From Pseudogymnoascus destructans (lineage: Eukaryota; Ascomycota; Leotiomycetes; Thelebolales; Thelebolaceae): DNA of 64,000 nt. Shown piece by piece: positions 19,704 through 30,803 of the stretch (its first letter is position 1; every line of letters starts with the position of its first letter). The stretch covers positions 1,116,001 to 1,180,000 of the forward strand of contig NW_020167522.1 in NCBI RefSeq assembly GCF_001641265.1, given 5' to 3'. Position numbers and translations under genes: made by a program. The notes below the pieces were generated by a model that worked only from the letters and a program-made list of their open reading frames with translations, did not search any database and had not been told where the DNA came from.

Positions 19704-22202
19704 CAGTGTTGCCAGTAGTGTGATATTGCAATATATTGCAAATAAAATCTACTATTGCACTGCAACAATATTTGAATTCCGACTATTGCACTGCAACAAT
19801 ATATTGCAATATTAGTATTGCAATATTGAAGCTATTGCAATATACTGATAGTATTAGATGGGCTTTACTATCACTATCTAGCTGTCGCCTACCAACTATC
19901 CAACCATGCTGTGGAATGACCTCCCAACCACGACTTTAATGACTCTAAGGCTTCTAATGTCTCCGCTTTCATCTGGTTTCTCTTATCTGTCATTGTAGCC
20001 TTTGCACTCGAGAATAGGCGCTCTGGTTCAGCCTCCATTGCTGGTATTGATAGAATATCTAATGCCATAACTGCGAGTGCAGGGTAGGTTGTCTTTTGCT
20101 CTAACCACCATGCTCTTGGGTCTACAATAGGTGTGCAGGCAGCGTCACAATATCGTATGTATTTGTCTATAGTAGGTGCTTGTTGTTGCTTCTGTTCTCT
20201 CCACTTCTGAAGGCCCGTCTTGGGTTTTGTGGCTTGTTCAATGGTAGTAAGAACTGGAAGCTCTGCCGCTTTGTATTGGCTCTTCCAAAGATCTTGCACT
20301 GCCTCTTTTGCTGCTATAACCCATTCAAGTGGCCAATGGGCATCAAAATAGGTCCACTTCTGTGATGGTATTAATACCATTGCAGCGGTATATACAGCTG
20401 ACCTCTCTGTCAGGGTATAATATTGATTCAATTTGGCCCAACCCAAGTTTATCATTGGCGCCATAAATGCATCATCAATGTACTTGATTTTCTGCTGCTC
20501 AAGGTGATCTAAGAGGTAATCCATTGTAGGCAAGACTCTTTTAAGTGTAGCCTGTTGCCCTTCTGTTGCAAGGGTTGCCTCTTGAAAAGCCTGTAGGACC
20601 TCGTGGATATGCTCAAGCTTGGTCCACTCTTCAGGTGCTAGCATATCCAACTGAATGTCAGCTTTGTATTGAAAGCAATAAAGGTCAATTGCAATCCTGA
20701 TATCAGCCTGGATCGCGCGATCGATCATTGGAAACCAAGAGTTCCAGCGTGTCTGTTGATCTCTAATAAGACGCCTGCCATGGCTTAACTGTAAAAAGGT
20801 CTCTTCTCTCTGGGGACTACGTTGAATGAATACAACGATATTATGAAGCTTGCCAAGAGGACCCTTTTGACGCCACAGATCCATTTCTAACTCGGTAGGA
20901 GTAGTGTATATACCAGGGTTGCTTTCAGAAGAGAATGCCTCGTTATCATATCCAAAGAGGAAAGCCTGGGCAACAAGATTGATAATATGGCCATTGCAAC
21001 GAAGCCGATGATGTATAGCGTTATATTCAATGTTATACTCATTAAGTAGCAGGGCCGAAAGAGTTGCAATCATAGTATCATTATTAGTTGCGTTATCCAT
21101 CATGAAGTAGCTTAGTTTTGAAGCAATTCCAAACTCTGCAATTACCTTCACAATTATGAGGGCTTGATTCTCTCCTGTATGCCTTCCGTGGATCTCTCGT
21201 AAGCCAAGCACTGATTGACAAAGATCTCCGTTCTCTGCAATATAGTGGCCAATAATGCCAACTAGAGGAAGCTTGTTCGGAGAAGTCCAAAGATCCACGG
21301 TAAAGTGAATCTTTGAAAGTGCTGACTGTACACGTGCTATCACTTGGTTTCGTTCGTTGTCGTAGCATCTCATTGTCCATTTATGTATTGTACTGTGACT
21401 TGTTGGAAGCCAGTTATTGACCTCTGGATTAAGGTATGCAAGGAGGTTTCTGAATTCGGAGATTTCGACTATATTGAACGAGACCGAACAACGTGATATC
21501 CATTGAATAAAGAGCTGCTCAAGAGTTGATGGGTTGATTGTGGTTGATTGAACTGAGTCAAGACGACGTCGTTTGTATTGCGTTTCAAGGCCTCGTGCCA
21601 TCGCAGTAGATATACTTAATTGCTGAAGGGTGTTTTGTTGCTCCCGGCTATCAACAATCTCATGTACAGTCTGTAGATGAACTGCAATAAATGCTGTACC
21701 ACCAGACTCTCTGTACTCCTTTGGACAATACTTGCAACGCCAGTATATAGCCTCAGAGCCTTCCTGTTGATATATTGTGTCAATTGGACCCGGCATATGC
21801 TTCCATACAAAGGATGTCCGCGCCCGACGCTTTTCTGTTGGTTTTCGTCTATATCGTTTGGTAGAAGAGGAGGATATGACGGGATCGAACGATTCGAGGT
21901 CTGGAGTATCGTGGCTAGAAAGAACACTTGATTCAGGGGGTGGCGATGATGCGCCTGAAGGGTCCATTTTGTCTTGATACAATAGTATTTACATTAAAGG
22001 CTTCAATTTCTACAGGACAAGAGATCGGTGAAAACTCTATCTCATACCCTGTTAATATTGCAATATCCTAGTCATATATTGCGATAGGTAATTTTGAATA
22101 TTGCACTGCAACAATATCGTAATTTTTACTATTGCACTGCAAATAATATTGCAATATTATTGCAATAGATATTGCAATAGTCAAATACTACTGCCAACAC
22201 TG
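19704..22202 (-). mobile_element. hAT DNA transposon 2, 2.5 kb
   Basis: Ends CAGTGTTGCCAGTAGT (left) and CAGTGTTGGCAGTAGT (right, reverse complement) are inverted repeats. The flanking octamer CTTGCTTT is duplicated exactly at 19696-19703 and 22203-22210. Both subterminal zones (19720-19850, 22060-22190) are packed with TATTGCAATA palindromes and the longer ACTATTGCACTGCAA. One intronless transposase gene is present. Confidence 0.95.
19889..21982 (-). CDS. hAT family transposase of element 2
   Basis: This intact frame encodes 697 residues, or 692 from Met6, with no introns. Residues ~45-110 form a BED zinc finger (YWRCKYCPKEY, then HLQTVH). The core has TVDLWTSPN with the first Asp and FMMDNATNND with the second. 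CNGHIINLVAQAFLFG is a usual hAT helix. The C-terminal dimerisation region, ALDILSIPAMEAEPERLFSSAKATMTD, carries the conserved Glu and ends the protein. Ends, target duplication and gene all look intact, so this copy may be mobile or was recently so. It differs clearly from the transposase of element 1 in having no introns and no tail. Confidence 0.95.
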   Translation of the reverse strand: MYQDKMDPSGASSPPPESSVLSSHDTPDLESFDPVISSSSTKRYRRKPTEKRRARTSFVWKHMPGPIDTIYQQEGSEAIYWRCKYCPKEYRESGGTAFIAVHLQTVHEIVDSREQQNTLQQLSISTAMARGLETQYKRRRLDSVQSTTINPSTLEQLFIQWISRCSVSFNIVEISEFRNLLAYLNPEVNNWLPTSHSTIHKWTMRCYDNERNQVIARVQSALSKIHFTVDLWTSPNKLPLVGIIGHYIAENGDLCQSVLGLREIHGRHTGENQALIIVKVIAEFGIASKLSYFMMDNATNNDTMIATLSALLLNEYNIEYNAIHHRLRCNGHIINLVAQAFLFGYDNEAFSSESNPGIYTTPTELEMDLWRQKGPLGKLHNIVVFIQRSPQREETFLQLSHGRRLIRDQQTRWNSWFPMIDRAIQADIRIAIDLYCFQYKADIQLDMLAPEEWTKLEHIHEVLQAFQEATLATEGQQATLKRVLPTMDYLLDHLEQQKIKYIDDAFMAPMINLGWAKLNQYYTLTERSAVYTAAMVLIPSQKWTYFDAHWPLEWVIAAKEAVQDLWKSQYKAAELPVLTTIEQATKPKTGLQKWREQKQQQAPTIDKYIRYCDAACTPIVDPRAWWLEQKTTYPALAVMALDILSIPAMEAEPERLFSSAKATMTDKRNQMKAETLEALESLKSWLGGHSTAWLDSW

Positions 22203-22804
22203 CTTGCTTTTTCCCACTCCCTCGCTCAATAGAGCACTCATCACTCTACATGTATTTCCGCCATCTTTCTACATCCTAATGTGCTTGACATTTACACATA
22301 GAAGCCGATTTGCCGCATGTACCTTCGTGAGTTCTGGTCGCTTTTTTGCTCGCTAATGTGCAAGTCCATTCTCTTTTGCAATTGACTTTATCTTTCCATC
22401 ACTCATTTTTAGACCTATGTCTTCGCGGCGTTGCTAGAACGTGAGTTTTAGGTGTAGTCGGAAATTGCGAAGCATAGTTCGACAGCCCCATATGCTATAG
22501 AGCAATGGCCGGCCAGATCGAGGGAGTGATTTGCCGTTCTGTCTTGGTTTTTCGAGTGCAATAGCACCGCGCGCGAGTGTTGCGTTAGGAGCCCAATCTC
22601 CCGTATCGATTTCCTAGCCATTGCAAGGCCCTCAATTCGACCTCTCTCATTTGGCGATAGTTCAATACCACGACCCCTTCGATTTGCATTAACAGGGCCT
22701 AACGGCGTACGTGGTGTACTCATATTGTAATTATCATATTATAGATAATTAATTACAGTCGCGAGAAATCGCGCTTTTACGCGTTTCGGCTAATACTTAT
22801 TGTC

Positions 22805-23508
22805 GCTTACTGTACAGTAGCTGGATTTTACAAAGAGTTGCTCCACCGCCGCCAGCGCCTATACGGTGGCATTTTGGCCCTAAAATGACGGTTTTTCCCA
22901 GTGTTATTGTCGGGCTCCCCAATTGGTGCTTGGCATGAGCCAGTCGAAGGGTCACCAAAGACACCACATGATTTGCGCGCGGTCGCAATATCTTGGCCCT
23001 TCCTTCAACAAGTGGATCGAGGACCCCAAGGCACGTGCTAGGTCCCTTGACTCATAAATCACTTCTCGCACAGGCGTTCTCCACTATGAATTACACTTCT
23101 TCTGTCTCGCACGGATTTCTGCAGGGCTCACTCTGTCGTATAGTCGTATAGTTCACCAGAGCTGTCGTCCATGTACTGTGGCGTAGGATTGCGGAATGAG
23201 TCCGTATTAACTACCGTCGCTGTATTCTTCAAGCTTAACCTCTACTTCCTGGCCTGGGATATTTTACCCTGTGTTTTCAACTACTTGCTAGTCCCGTCGT
23301 CGTCTGAATCTTCAAGCATGCGTCGTCGCTGCCTCGGTTTGGTGCCACCACAGCAGCCAAGCCAATGTGCGAGGTAGTTGCTTTTCTAGAATATCCTGTT
23401 AGCCTAAGCTTACCCTATATAATAGGCGGATATATCAGATTTCTCCATTATTAATCAAAGCAACAGCCAACCATCGGTCCTCTTGTGCGGTCAGAAATAA
23501 CCCTCAGA
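22805..23508. other. Repeat-like spacer without recognised gene
   Basis: I see no open gene. On the minus strand near 23360-23290 a short frame ends MLEDSDDDGTSK, which resembles the acidic tail of a transposase, but nothing upstream supports it. Confidence 0.3.
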
Positions 23509-23510
23509 TA

Positions 23511-23806
23511 CCTTACGGGCGATGGCCCATTTTTTTAGACGGTTGTGGCATTCTTTGATAGGGGCTGGCCTAATTTTACATGGGTGATTTGTGGGCCATA
23601 TGATGCTCGCCAGACCAGTCCAGGACTAGTTGCCCAGTACAATATCTCCACCGTAACAGTATTCAACACTATGATAGGCCTCTCAAGTGATATCCATGGC
23701 ACCAAATATCCTTCAAAACTGAGCTAATAAACTAAGTGCTCTATGAGAGAGTATGGAAATAGCTGTACAATAGTATCGTCATTATGACAGGATTGTTTCG
23801 AAACTA
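23511..23806 (+). repeat. Left long terminal inverted repeat
   Basis: It pairs with 35933-36229. The innermost shared bases are GGATTGTTTCGAAACTA, after which the two sides become unrelated. Confidence 0.9.
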
Positions 23807-24092
23807 CAGTCAAACCCTTGTTAAGACGATGGCATCCGTAGCAAGGATTTCCATCGTCTTATTGTATATATCGTTATATAGAGTAATATTATGTAATCCA
23901 CCTATCTAATGTAACCTGCTGCTGTGACTGGGCTTGAATAGCCTCAAAGGCTGTTTGCAGCCGCTCTAGTGCCTGTATATGCCCTGTAGTAAGGGCATCC
24001 TGGCCTTCAGAATACTCAATCAGTATCCGGAGGGCATCCTGGGCCTCCTTTGCCGTAGGCGCAGGCTCCTCAGGCTGCTCCTCCTCTTCCAT
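23807..24092 (-). pseudogene. Truncated pogo-like element, transposase C-terminus only
   Basis: It begins directly after a TA with CAGTCAAACCCTTGTTAA, a pogo-type terminus, and contains CGATGGCATCC...CCATCGTCTTA. The minus strand encodes a 67-residue frame (24092-23889) with EGQDALTTGHIQALERL and a final QQVTLDRWIT, the usual C-terminus of one fungal pogo/DDE_1 transposase group. The rest of the element is absent. Confidence 0.6.
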
Positions 24093-24171
24093 TACTCATT
24101 TTTAGACCTATGTCTTCGCAGCGTTGCTAGAACGTGAGTTTTAGGTGTAGGCAGAAATTGCGAAGCATAGT
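24087..24171 (-). repeat. Tc1-like scrap matching 22394-22478
   Basis: Eighty-five bases match the nearby Tc1-like transposase with about four differences. The scrap directly abuts the pogo fragment, so the left arm of this unit is a patchwork. Confidence 0.75.
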
Positions 24172-25881
24172 ATAAAATCAACCCACCACATACAGCAATG
24201 ACCTCAGACCCAAATGCAAAATATACAGCAGAGGATTTCAGTAATACAAATCGCCAGCGTAGACCTAGGTGGCCAGTTTATGGGGCAAATCTTCAGAGGC
24301 ATGTTACACATCAGACCAACCAGATGAACTGGGCTGAGGCCACCCGGAGACAACTTCTACAGCTTCCTGTTCTAGATACTGAGTCAAGTAACACTCGACC
24401 CTATGTGCTACCTCCTTCACTAACATTAAATCAGCCAGAAGACTACTATACTCAGTATAACGCCAATGACGACAACGAGCGTGCTTGGGTCCCTCAATCA
24501 CAGTCTAATGCCAACGGGTCTACAATGCCAATTATGGAACCAGACTCGGTCTATACATGTACAGAGGAAGCCTATCAAACCGACTACAATGAAGCTTTAT
24601 TAAGAGACAATGACTACTCAGATGATGGCTCTGTGGAGAGTCCTCAAGTTCTCCGGTATATCTTTGACGCGAACAATAAGACGGCTGCCAAGATGGTAAT
24701 CCTCACATCATACGACACACTTTCTGCAAGAACTCTCCAGAAGCCCCGTCATCAACCAGGTGACAAAGATAGGCTTATCCAGCCTTCGGAGTGGAAAAGT
24801 AAATGGAAGGGAGTTTTCCACACCGTCATCCTAGATGACGGGCATAAGGTCTGCAATTCCTTGACGCAGATCCATGTTGCAGTGGCAAGGTTATGTGTGA
24901 AACACCACTGGTTTCTAACTGGTACTCCAGTCCAGAATCAAAGCCTGGTAAGTGAACCCATTCCTATACATGTACAGGGCCCTGCTAATAATGAAGGATA
25001 TATTGGGACCGTTGAATATCCTCTGGCCCGAGATCAGGAAGGGCGCCCACCTCACCAAAGAACGGATTAGGTGGCTTGGAACGCTAAAAGGCACTTACCA
25101 AGACTTCGATCTTCTACTAGAGCCAGATGTCCTACCTACATCATGGAAATGCCTCATTGCAGCTGATCCATACCATGTTCGCCAGCTTCTCAACCGCGGC
25201 AATAGAAAAACCATCAATAGACTATATAGGTGCATGGAACAGTTATTGGTACTCCGGCAGTCGACTGCCACTTCAATCCCTACAGACAGCAATGGCAGCC
25301 ATTTGCAACTGAAGAGCCTTATGCTCCCGCATGAAATAACCACAGCACTGCTTAGGATGACCTCTTCGGAAGCTGCGGAATATCAATTCTTCCACCAGGG
25401 TTTCATTAAGTAAGTATAATGCATGCATTCTCTACACCCTGAAGTGCTAACATACAGAAGGGATTACGAGGAAGGGTTGGAGATTTGGTTGAAAGAAAAG
25501 GAGCACCAAGTAGATCCTACTGCTGATCTAAAGAGTTTTCCCTGCATCACTGGCCCAATGTGTTCCATGACTATCAATGCTGTCTCGACCTTATTGAGTC
25601 GCTTTCACCAAACCTTTACTCACACCAAGGTGTGAGGGCGTTTCCTCGACAATACTGTAGCCACCATTACCATCTTGCGACCTCAGGGTTTCACAGGCCT
25701 CCAGCTAGCACATTCAACTTTGAGGAGAGGGGATAGACCTATTACGGATGCTTCAGATCTCCTACAGCACCTGACCTTCAGGAGTCCCAAAATGAGATGG
25801 ATCATAAAGGACATTATGGAGCACTGCATGAAGCCGGACAAGGATGGAAAGAGGAATAAACTCCTGTGCTCTGAAGAGATA

Positions 25882-26279
25882 TGTAACGCTGACTTCTAAA
25901 TGATAGAAGACACAGAGGTTCTCTTGCGTAAAGGTTTACTTATCAGAGGAGGCAGGGGATCAGACACAAAGGCTTCAAGTAACACGTTACTAGTATATAA
26001 CAAATACTGTATTGAGTTGAGCACGAAGCTCCTATCTAAGGAAATACTATCTACTTATATAGTGGCGTCGTGCCTCATGGGTAATCTGGATAGTTGGCGG
26101 ATAGCTAGATATTCAGGATAGTTCGTGGATAGCTCAACTATCCAATATCCACTAGTTTCTGCAACTATCCATTAGCTCCATCACATGGCAGCCTACCCCG
26201 CTTGCCCCCTGTGACTCACACGTCACGTTACTAGGCCCTGGTCCTGTAACCATGACATTACGTTACCGTAGCCGTAACA
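25882..26279 (-). repeat. 3' LTR of gypsy element 1
   Basis: 398 bp, TG...CA ends. It is the downstream LTR relative to transcription, identical by eye to 32097-32494. Confidence 0.93.
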
Positions 26280-26388
26280 CTAGGTCCTCCTCCAAAAGGC
26301 CTAGTCCCTTAGGTCTTGCTGATTAAGGAATCGCTTACTTAAGTAGGGTGATGCCCACTTAATTGTCGAGCAGGTTGCGCTGCTTACC

Positions 26389-26963
26389 ATGTCTTCTAGT
26401 AGACACATAAAAATCAAAGAACATCATCTTCTTGCAGACCGTATTGAAAAGAACGGAAACCTAATGTCGCCATGTTCCAGCTGTCTTCACAACAATCGAT
26501 TCTGTATTGTTGTTGCTGGTAGTCATCGTTGTAGTGAATGTACTCGTCGCAATTCCAAATGCAACGCTTGCGCCCCTTCTCCAACTGATTGGGAGAAGCT
26601 TTAAAAAGAAGAAGAGCGTCTTGAGGTAGAAGAGGAAGCGGCGGCATCTCAGGAGCGAGAGGCTCACCTCTGCGCTCAAGAAGCATATGCCCGTCGCATG
26701 CGTCTTCGCAAACAGCAGAAGGCTCTCAAAACCCGCGGTGTTGAGATGCTGCATCGTGGCTGAAATCTTTGGACGAATTGGATGAAGCAGAGGAGAAGGA
26801 GTGTAGGGAGGCAGAGGTCAAAGGGACTCTCTTGCACAGCCCTTCTACTGCCGTTTCTGAGGGTGCTGCCCCTGACCAGGACCTTTTCGTGGCCCTGTCT
26901 CCTGGCTTCTTTGATCGCTTGGGTGTCGACGGCGAAACGCCTCCAGTAGCTCTGGACAGCTAA
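26389..26963 (+). pseudogene. Antisense zinc-cluster-like frame in gypsy element 1
   Basis: On the strand opposite to gag-pol, a frame starts MSSSRHIKIKEHHLLADRI and contains a cysteine-rich block, CSSCLHNNRFC then RCSECTRRNSKCNAC. After an in-frame TAA at 26602 the same frame continues with EEERLEVEEEAAASQERE and a basic LRLRKQQKALKTRGVEML helix. A one-base shift near 26762 leads into SLDELDEAEEKE and ends at 26963. Cys-block, acidic coiled coil, basic helix and acidic segment follow in a sensible order, so this was once a gene of about 190 residues. Its last ~120 bases overlap the 3' end of pol on the other strand. I recall similar proteins annotated in fungal genomes but cannot name a function. 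Confidence 0.6.
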
Positions 26964-29900
26964 GGTTTCTGACCGTTTCCCATGAATTGTCCATAGGTTC
27001 ATAACCTTTCCATTTTATCAAAAACTCTTCTTTGTGTCCTACTAACCTTCTGTCTAGGATCGCTTCGACTTCGTATTCAACAATCTCATTCTCTGGTTGA
27101 AGTTCCGTATCGGTCGCAATTGGGGTATTTCCTCTTGCTGGTTCCAGTAGTGAGACATGAAATACCGGGTGTAGTCTAGACTTCTTGGGTAGCTGCAGTC
27201 TGTAATTAACTGAGCTGACTTTGTTCAATATTTTGAATGGTCCCAATTTCTTGAAGTCCAACTTTGTACTTGGTCGTTTCGTTTTGATATGTTTCCGGAG
27301 TAGGTATACTTTATCCCCTTCCTTGAAGGCAGGTTCCATACTGCGCTTCTTGTTTGCGTATGCGGCGGATCGTTCATTTAAGAATTGGATGTCCGTCGCA
27401 AGTTGTTCGTGGAACGATTTCAGTTGTTCCACCACGATCAGGGCTTGTTCAGCTCGTGATTCATCCGGTCTTGGTTGCCTATATGCTTCTGGCTGGTAGC
27501 CGTAATTGGCAAAGAACGGTGAGACTCTTGTTGCTTCTGTCTATATGCAAACTGTGCGATGGGTAAGATCTGAACCCAGTTATCCTGTTGATGATTGACA
27601 TAGCTTCGCAGGTACTGTTCAAGGGTCTGATTTAATCTTTCTGTTTGGCCATCTGTCTGGGGATAAAAAGCTGTTGACAGCTTATGATTTGTTTCCAGTA
27701 GCGCCATCAATGATTTCCAGAATTTCGAAGTAAAGAGCTTGTCTCTATCTGAGATGATTTCTTCTGGCATCCCATGATCGGCTAATATGACTCGAATGAA
27801 GGTATATGCGAGCGCCTCGGTGTCGCTAGCTTCTAGATATGGTATAAACTTTCCATATTTCGTGAGTTTTTCCGTGATGACGAGGATAGAGTCGTATTCT
27901 ATTCCTGTTAACGGGTCCTTGGAGGGTGGAAGCTTGACGACAAAGTCCAAAGCTATTGATTTCCACGCTCCTTTTGGTACTGGTGTCGACTTGAGTTGTC
28001 CGTATGGCAGATGCCTATTGGATTTTGACTTGCTGCAAATGTCGCACTCTCTTACCACTGTCTCTACCTGCTTCCTCATACCTGGGAAGTAGTAGTGTCG
28101 GGTGATTCGTTCGAAGGTTCGTGTTACTCCCTGATGACCGTGTGCTGGTAACGAGTGTTGTTCTTGCACCAGCGGGCGTCTCATTTGACTTGGGACATAC
28201 ACTAACCCTTTGTATCGAATCAATCCTTGTTCGTCGATGGTGAAGTCGCCTTCGACTTTGGACAAGACTCGCTTGGCGCATTCGTCTGTTGCGTAAGCTT
28301 TCTTGAGTCTTTCCTCGACTTCTGTATCTTCGATGACTGAGATCGTCACTAGTAACTCGTTGTACTGTATTCCTGCATCTGTTTTCTTCAGAATTGCTCT
28401 AGGTCTTTCTTCCTTTGGGCCGGCGTAGTCGGTCCGTCTGCTGAGAGCATCTGCTCTTGCATTCTCGGAGCCCTTGCGATAGGTTATCGTGAAGTTGTAG
28501 GCTGCGAGGGTTTCTGCCCAGCGGACTTGTCTGCGGTTTAAAACCTTGGTCGTGGTGAAATATATGAGGTTCTTGTGATCCGTCCATACCTGCACAGGGT
28601 AGGTGGATCCCTCAAGATATACTCGCCACTGCTCAAAGGCAACGACAATAGCCAGTAGCTCCTTGTCGTGGATGTCGTAATTGAGTTCCGCGGGTGACAG
28701 TTTCCTAGAGTAGTACGCGATTGGTTTGAACTTACCGTTCTCGTCTGGTTGATTCAGACATGCTCCAATTGCGAAGTCAGAAGAGTCCGTTTCGAGGATG
28801 ATCTTCTTTGCAGGGTCAAATGTAGCAAGGATAGGTGCTTCCGTGAACTTCGTCTTAAGTTTCTGGAAAGCAGCCTCTGCCTTGTCCGTCCATTTGAATT
28901 CGAGATCCTTTCTGGTAAGCTCCGTGAGTGGTTGAGCTACCTTGGAATATCCCGAGATGAATCTTCAGTAGAAGTTGGCGAAGCCTAGGAAGGCTTGCAC
29001 TTCCTTGACCGTGGTCAGTGTTGGCCATTCCAACACTGCCGTTACTTTTGCTTGGTCCATCTTGATGCCGTGCGTTCCAATAATGTAACCCAAGAATTTG
29101 ACTTGGTTTTTATGGAACTCGCACTTCTCTGGTTTGAGGAGTAAGCTGTACTCCTTTAGTTTCTTCAGGACAAGTTTGACATGCTTGACATGCTCTTCCT
29201 TGGTTGCCGAATACACCAGGATGTCGTCTAGGTAGACAATGGTAAAGATGTCTAAGTATTCGTGCAAAGCATCATTCACCAGTCGTTGCATGGATGCAGG
29301 TGCGTTTGTTAGCCCAAAGGGCATGACTTGATACTCGAATAGGCCATAGCGGGTGCGGAATGCTGTTTTCCACTCTTCCCCGGCCTTGATTCGGATCAGG
29401 TTGTATGCTCCTCGCAGATCTAGCTTACTGAAGATCTTTGCTCCTTGAAATCTATCGTGTAGTTCGTTGATTAACGGCAGGGCATACCTGTCCTTGATTG
29501 TGATGTTGTTCAACGCTCGATAGTCCACACATAACCGTAGGGAGCCGTCTTTCTTTGGTACGAAAAGCACCGGACTTCCTGCTGGTGATGTGGATGGTCT
29601 GATGAATCCTCTCGCTAGGTTATCATCGATGTACTCCTTAAGTACCTTCAGCTCCTTTTCCGATAGCTAATATATTGGTCCGAACGGTGGACTCTTGTCT
29701 TTCTCTAGGGGTATCTCGTGATCCCATGGTTGGTGCTTAGGAAGCGCCTCGTTCTTAGTGCCTTCCTGGAATAATTGCTTGTATTCCTTGTACTCCACCG
29801 GTATACTCGTCGGTGAGGATGCCTGGGCTAGGTCATCGAGCTCGGAGGTTGCACATAACTCCTTCTGGCCCTGGGAGGCTTTCTCCCGTTGTTGCGTGTC

Positions 29901-30278
29901 CGTCCGTTGTTCACACGCGCACTGGCTCATCACAACTTTCTCGTTCCACCAGTCGATCTGGGGGTTGTGTTTCTTGAGCCATGGCACACCAAGGATGCAC
30001 GCATGGTTGTCCATGTGCACGATGTCAAACTGAATCGTTTCCTTGTGCCCGTGTAGCATGACCATTTCTAATGGGACCGTTTCGTGGGTCACCATTCCTT
30101 CATTAGTCGAGATGGGCTCTCCATCTACGACCATTAACGGGTATGGTTCGGCTTTCATTGTTGTTTTGAAGCCCTGTGTATCTGCTACTTTCTTTGTCAT
30201 AAAGTTGCCCGTCGCTCCGGAGTCAATCATTGCTCGGAGGTGTCGCTGTTGTATTTTAGCGACCACATATAGTTGCAT
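26845..30278 (-). pseudogene. pol region of gypsy element 1 (protease, RT, RNase H, integrase, chromodomain)
   Basis: Reading right to left: the protease has MIDSGATGNFMTKK. RT has LFVPKKDGSLRLCVDYRALN and the catalytic VYLDDILVYS. RNase H starts near 28960 and passes the ETDSSDFAIGACL region. Integrase has the zinc-binding HGHQGVTRTFERITRHYYF and CDICSKSK, and DFVVKLPPSKD. The chromodomain is YEVEAILDRRLVGHKEEFLIKWKGY near 27060-27000. Stops occur at about 29667 (a TAG where GPIY is followed by LSEKEL) and about 28965 (a TGA within FANFYxRFI). A one-base deletion near 27500 shifts the frame. The stops fit C-to-T changes of CAG or CGA codons. Confidence 0.88.
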
Positions 30279-30803
30279 GCTGCCCGTCGTGGTGCATAGC
30301 TGGTCTGTACTAGGCCTCTTCGTGTCGCTCGCCGTGGCCTACCGTCGAGGACTCCTAGTTTTTTTACTCGTCCGAGGAGGGATAGTATTCATCCGCTTCC
30401 AATGGAGGTCCTGGGGGAGATCGTCTCCCTGTCTCTGCTGCGTCGTTCAGCAGGTGTGGATATCTTTCGTATACCTGTTCGCTTTTGATAGGCAAGTCCC
30501 CTTCAGACTGGCTTCGCCTGAGGGCGTGAACTTGCTCTGCATCTCTGAAGTGTATCCTGGGCGAGGATCGGGGAAACAACTGATTCTGGTGTTTCTTTTT
30601 CCAGTGGAGCTTGCAGTCATCTTTGCTGCAATACTCCAGTAGATATACGCGTGCCAGGGATGATCAGTCTCTGTTGCGTCTGTCGTTGATAGTTCCCGCT
30701 GTCCTCTCACCCATGCACTATCTTCCCTCGGAGGCGTGGAGAACGTGTCTAGTTGCTCCATGGCTCTCCTTTCGATGCGTGGAGTGGGTCTCGCATTTTC
30801 CCG

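Larger units (their letters stand above)
19147..22723 (-). pseudogene. Tc1/mariner-like transposase, split by hAT 2 and degraded
   Basis: The N-terminal part (22723-22203) begins with MSTPRTPLGPVNANRRGRG and ELSPNERGRIEGLAMARKS, a Tc1 helix-turn-helix start. After frameshifts it reaches DECSIERG-like sequence next to 22210. Across the hAT the frame resumes at 19703 with KASVVFWL/TRQVEART-type sequence, then FWGDKKW, PPYSPNLNPIEH-type sequence near 19370, and a final 62-residue stretch ending GWYMKY at 19147. Several stops and frameshifts make it inactive. This is a normal-length Tc1 gene once the hAT is discounted. Confidence 0.75.
17112..22804 (-). mobile_element. Tc1/mariner-like element split by two nested insertions
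   Basis: Both outer ends carry ACAATAAGTATTAGC: 17114-17128 directly, and 22789-22803 in reverse complement. Removing the Fot/pogo element with one TA and the hAT with one 8-bp duplication leaves about 1.33 kb, the usual Tc1 size. The transposase runs on the minus strand and is broken by stops. The outer TA duplication is clear only on the left, so the exact borders are uncertain by a few bases. Confidence 0.75.
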
